Below are positions 63,047 through 64,000 of a stretch of 64,000 bases of DNA, one piece after another. This DNA comes from Clostridiales bacterium (GTDB lineage: Bacteria; Bacillota; Clostridia; Lachnospirales; WQUN01). The stretch spans positions 1 through 64,000 of the forward strand of contig JAISZB010000138.1 of assembly GCA_031269465.1 (NCBI GenBank). Direction: 5' to 3'. The notes beneath the pieces were generated by a model, which saw only the letters and a list, made by a program, of their open reading frames with translations, was not told the origin of the DNA and did no database searches. The position numbers and the translations under genes were made by a program. Within the stretch, counting starts at the first letter, position 1, and the number at the start of each line of letters is the position of its first letter.

Positions 63047-63925
63047 ATGAAAATTGGATATTTAGGCCCTCAAGGCACTTTTACCCATCAAGCGGCGCTG
63101 ATTATCAGAGATGATTGGCTGGAAAGCTGCAGGGATTCGATGGCGGATGCGCTCCCGGAAGAGGAGAGCTGCTCCTCTTATCCCGAAGTTTGCGATCTCC
63201 CGGCAATTGAAGATGTCATGCAGGGAGTTTCTGACGGGATTCTCGATTTGGCAGTAGTTCCGCTTGAAAATTCAACTGAGGGCGTTGTAAACATCACTTT
63301 GGATTCTCTGATTTTTGACCAGGACTTGCATATCAAGCGCCAGTTGACCTTGCCTATATCGCACTGTCTGATGCGCAAGCCCGGAGCCATTCAAGGGGAT
63401 CCCGAAAAAATCTATTCCCACAGCCAATCGCTTGCTCAGTGCAGGCGTTATCTCCGCTCCCGCTTCCCCGGCGCGGAGCTTGTCCATATGCCCAGCAACG
63501 CAGAAGCCGCGCGGTTTGTAAAAGGCAGCGGCGGCAACTTCGCCGCCGTCGGCCCAAAGCTCGCCGCTCAAATATACTCTCTTGAGACTGAAGCATGCGG
63601 AATACAGGATCAGGCGAGCAATTCAACTACCTTCGCGGCGCTTGCCAAAGGAAGCGGCTCGAAGGCAATAATCGCAGGAAAGACCACAATCGCCTTCTCC
63701 ACCTTGAACAAGCCTGGCTCCCTTTACAAAATCCTGGATATCTTTTCGCTATGGGACATAAACATGACGAAGATAATAAGCAGGCCTATGAAAAACAAGC
63801 CGGGCGAGTATGTATTCTATGTGGATCTCGAGGATTACGTCGCCAAGGATTTGGAGGACGCGCTGACCATGGTCCGCCGTAAAACCAACTTTTTCAAATT
63901 CTTGGGGTCATATCCTTATCCCTAG
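63047..63925 (+). CDS. pheA: Prephenate dehydratase
   Basis: A 292-residue monofunctional enzyme converting prephenate to phenylpyruvate in phenylalanine synthesis. The N terminus is KIGYLGPQGTFTHQAAL. The VVPLENSTEGVVNITLD block is typical. The catalytic threonine motif, normally TRF, reads STTF here (DQASNSTTFAAL): the threonine is kept but the arginine is replaced by threonine. A C-terminal ACT domain (NKPGSLYKILDIFSLWDINM, TKIISRPMKNKPGEYVFYVD) provides phenylalanine feedback. A segment of about 25 residues after the first helix (LESCRDSMADALPEEESCSS) looks inserted relative to the typical protein. No chorismate mutase domain. The start has an SD only if the spacer hairpin is folded. Confidence 0.92.
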   Translation: MKIGYLGPQGTFTHQAALIIRDDWLESCRDSMADALPEEESCSSYPEVCDLPAIEDVMQGVSDGILDLAVVPLENSTEGVVNITLDSLIFDQDLHIKRQLTLPISHCLMRKPGAIQGDPEKIYSHSQSLAQCRRYLRSRFPGAELVHMPSNAEAARFVKGSGGNFAAVGPKLAAQIYSLETEACGIQDQASNSTTFAALAKGSGSKAIIAGKTTIAFSTLNKPGSLYKILDIFSLWDINMTKIISRPMKNKPGEYVFYVDLEDYVAKDLEDALTMVRRKTNFFKFLGSYPYP

Positions 63926-64000
63926 AGATTTTGAGTCTTCATGATCGTCGGTTTATTGGGTTTTTCAAATTTTCTAGCGCTGGTTTTCATCAAGCATCCC

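Noticed and set aside
62602-63114. 170-codon ORF overlapping the pheA start
   Set aside because: Runs through two palindromic repeats and overlaps pheA in another frame; composition is not protein-like.

Overview
The window looks like a chromosomal segment of a low-to-mid GC Bacillota (Clostridia-type) bacterium. The evidence is strong AGGAGG-type ribosome binding sites, intrinsic terminators with U tracts, a BMP-family lipoprotein, an RNA with the landmarks of a Gram-positive 6S RNA, S-layer-homology (SLH) and copper-amine-oxidase-N (stalk) domain surface proteins, and an ECF sigma/anti-sigma pair. No rRNA, tRNA or CRISPR array was recognised.

Layout. 0-5 kb: what looks like an IS200/IS605 right end, then a minus-strand nucleoside uptake and salvage block (deoC, cdd, BMP lipoprotein, ABC ATPase; no permease is visible). 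5-10 kb: a small exported protein, then an ECF sigma / anti-sigma / DUF4349 lipoprotein / SIMPL group. 10.9-13 kb: 6S RNA with promoter and terminator, and a NYN plus OST-HTH protein. 15.8-30 kb: Ca2+ P-type ATPase, class II aldolase, a long coiled-coil protein ending in a GrpE-like domain, a duplicated-domain stalk protein, a TPR protein, an EF-G paralogue and a hemolysin III membrane protein. 30-33 kb: gene-poor, with decayed coding remnants. 33-35.6 kb: coupled transaldolase-like and transketolase genes. 36-44.5 kb: a TolC-like protein carrying a stalk domain and two tandem paralogous surface proteins of about 1000 residues. 45.6-49 kb: motAB and another stalk protein. 49.5-54 kb: two zinc-ribbon proteins, a glycine-rich protein and a CtpA-type protease. 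55.6-61 kb: two SLH proteins. 61.5-64 kb: a truncated gene, a DUF6630-like protein and prephenate dehydratase.

Two signals are not explained by the genes. First, nearly every intergenic gap holds one or more copies of an imperfect palindrome of about 130 bp (plus about 56 bp solo forms), bounded by TATA. Its terminal arms come in several sequence types, and within a copy the two arms usually match each other. Second, five genes (23454, talC, the TolC-like gene, the glycine-rich gene and pheA) have a strong Shine-Dalgarno sequence far from the start codon, with the intervening bases forming a GC-rich hairpin. Folding the hairpin restores a spacing of about 6-9 nt (13 nt for one of the two possible SDs of the glycine-rich gene). 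The talC and pheA stems share the same core sequence, and so do those of the TolC-like and glycine-rich genes.

Functionally the window mixes deoxynucleoside salvage, pentose-phosphate carbon flow feeding aromatic synthesis (talC, tkt, pheA), envelope construction and stress sensing, and motility stators. All calls come from reading the sequence; no database search was possible.
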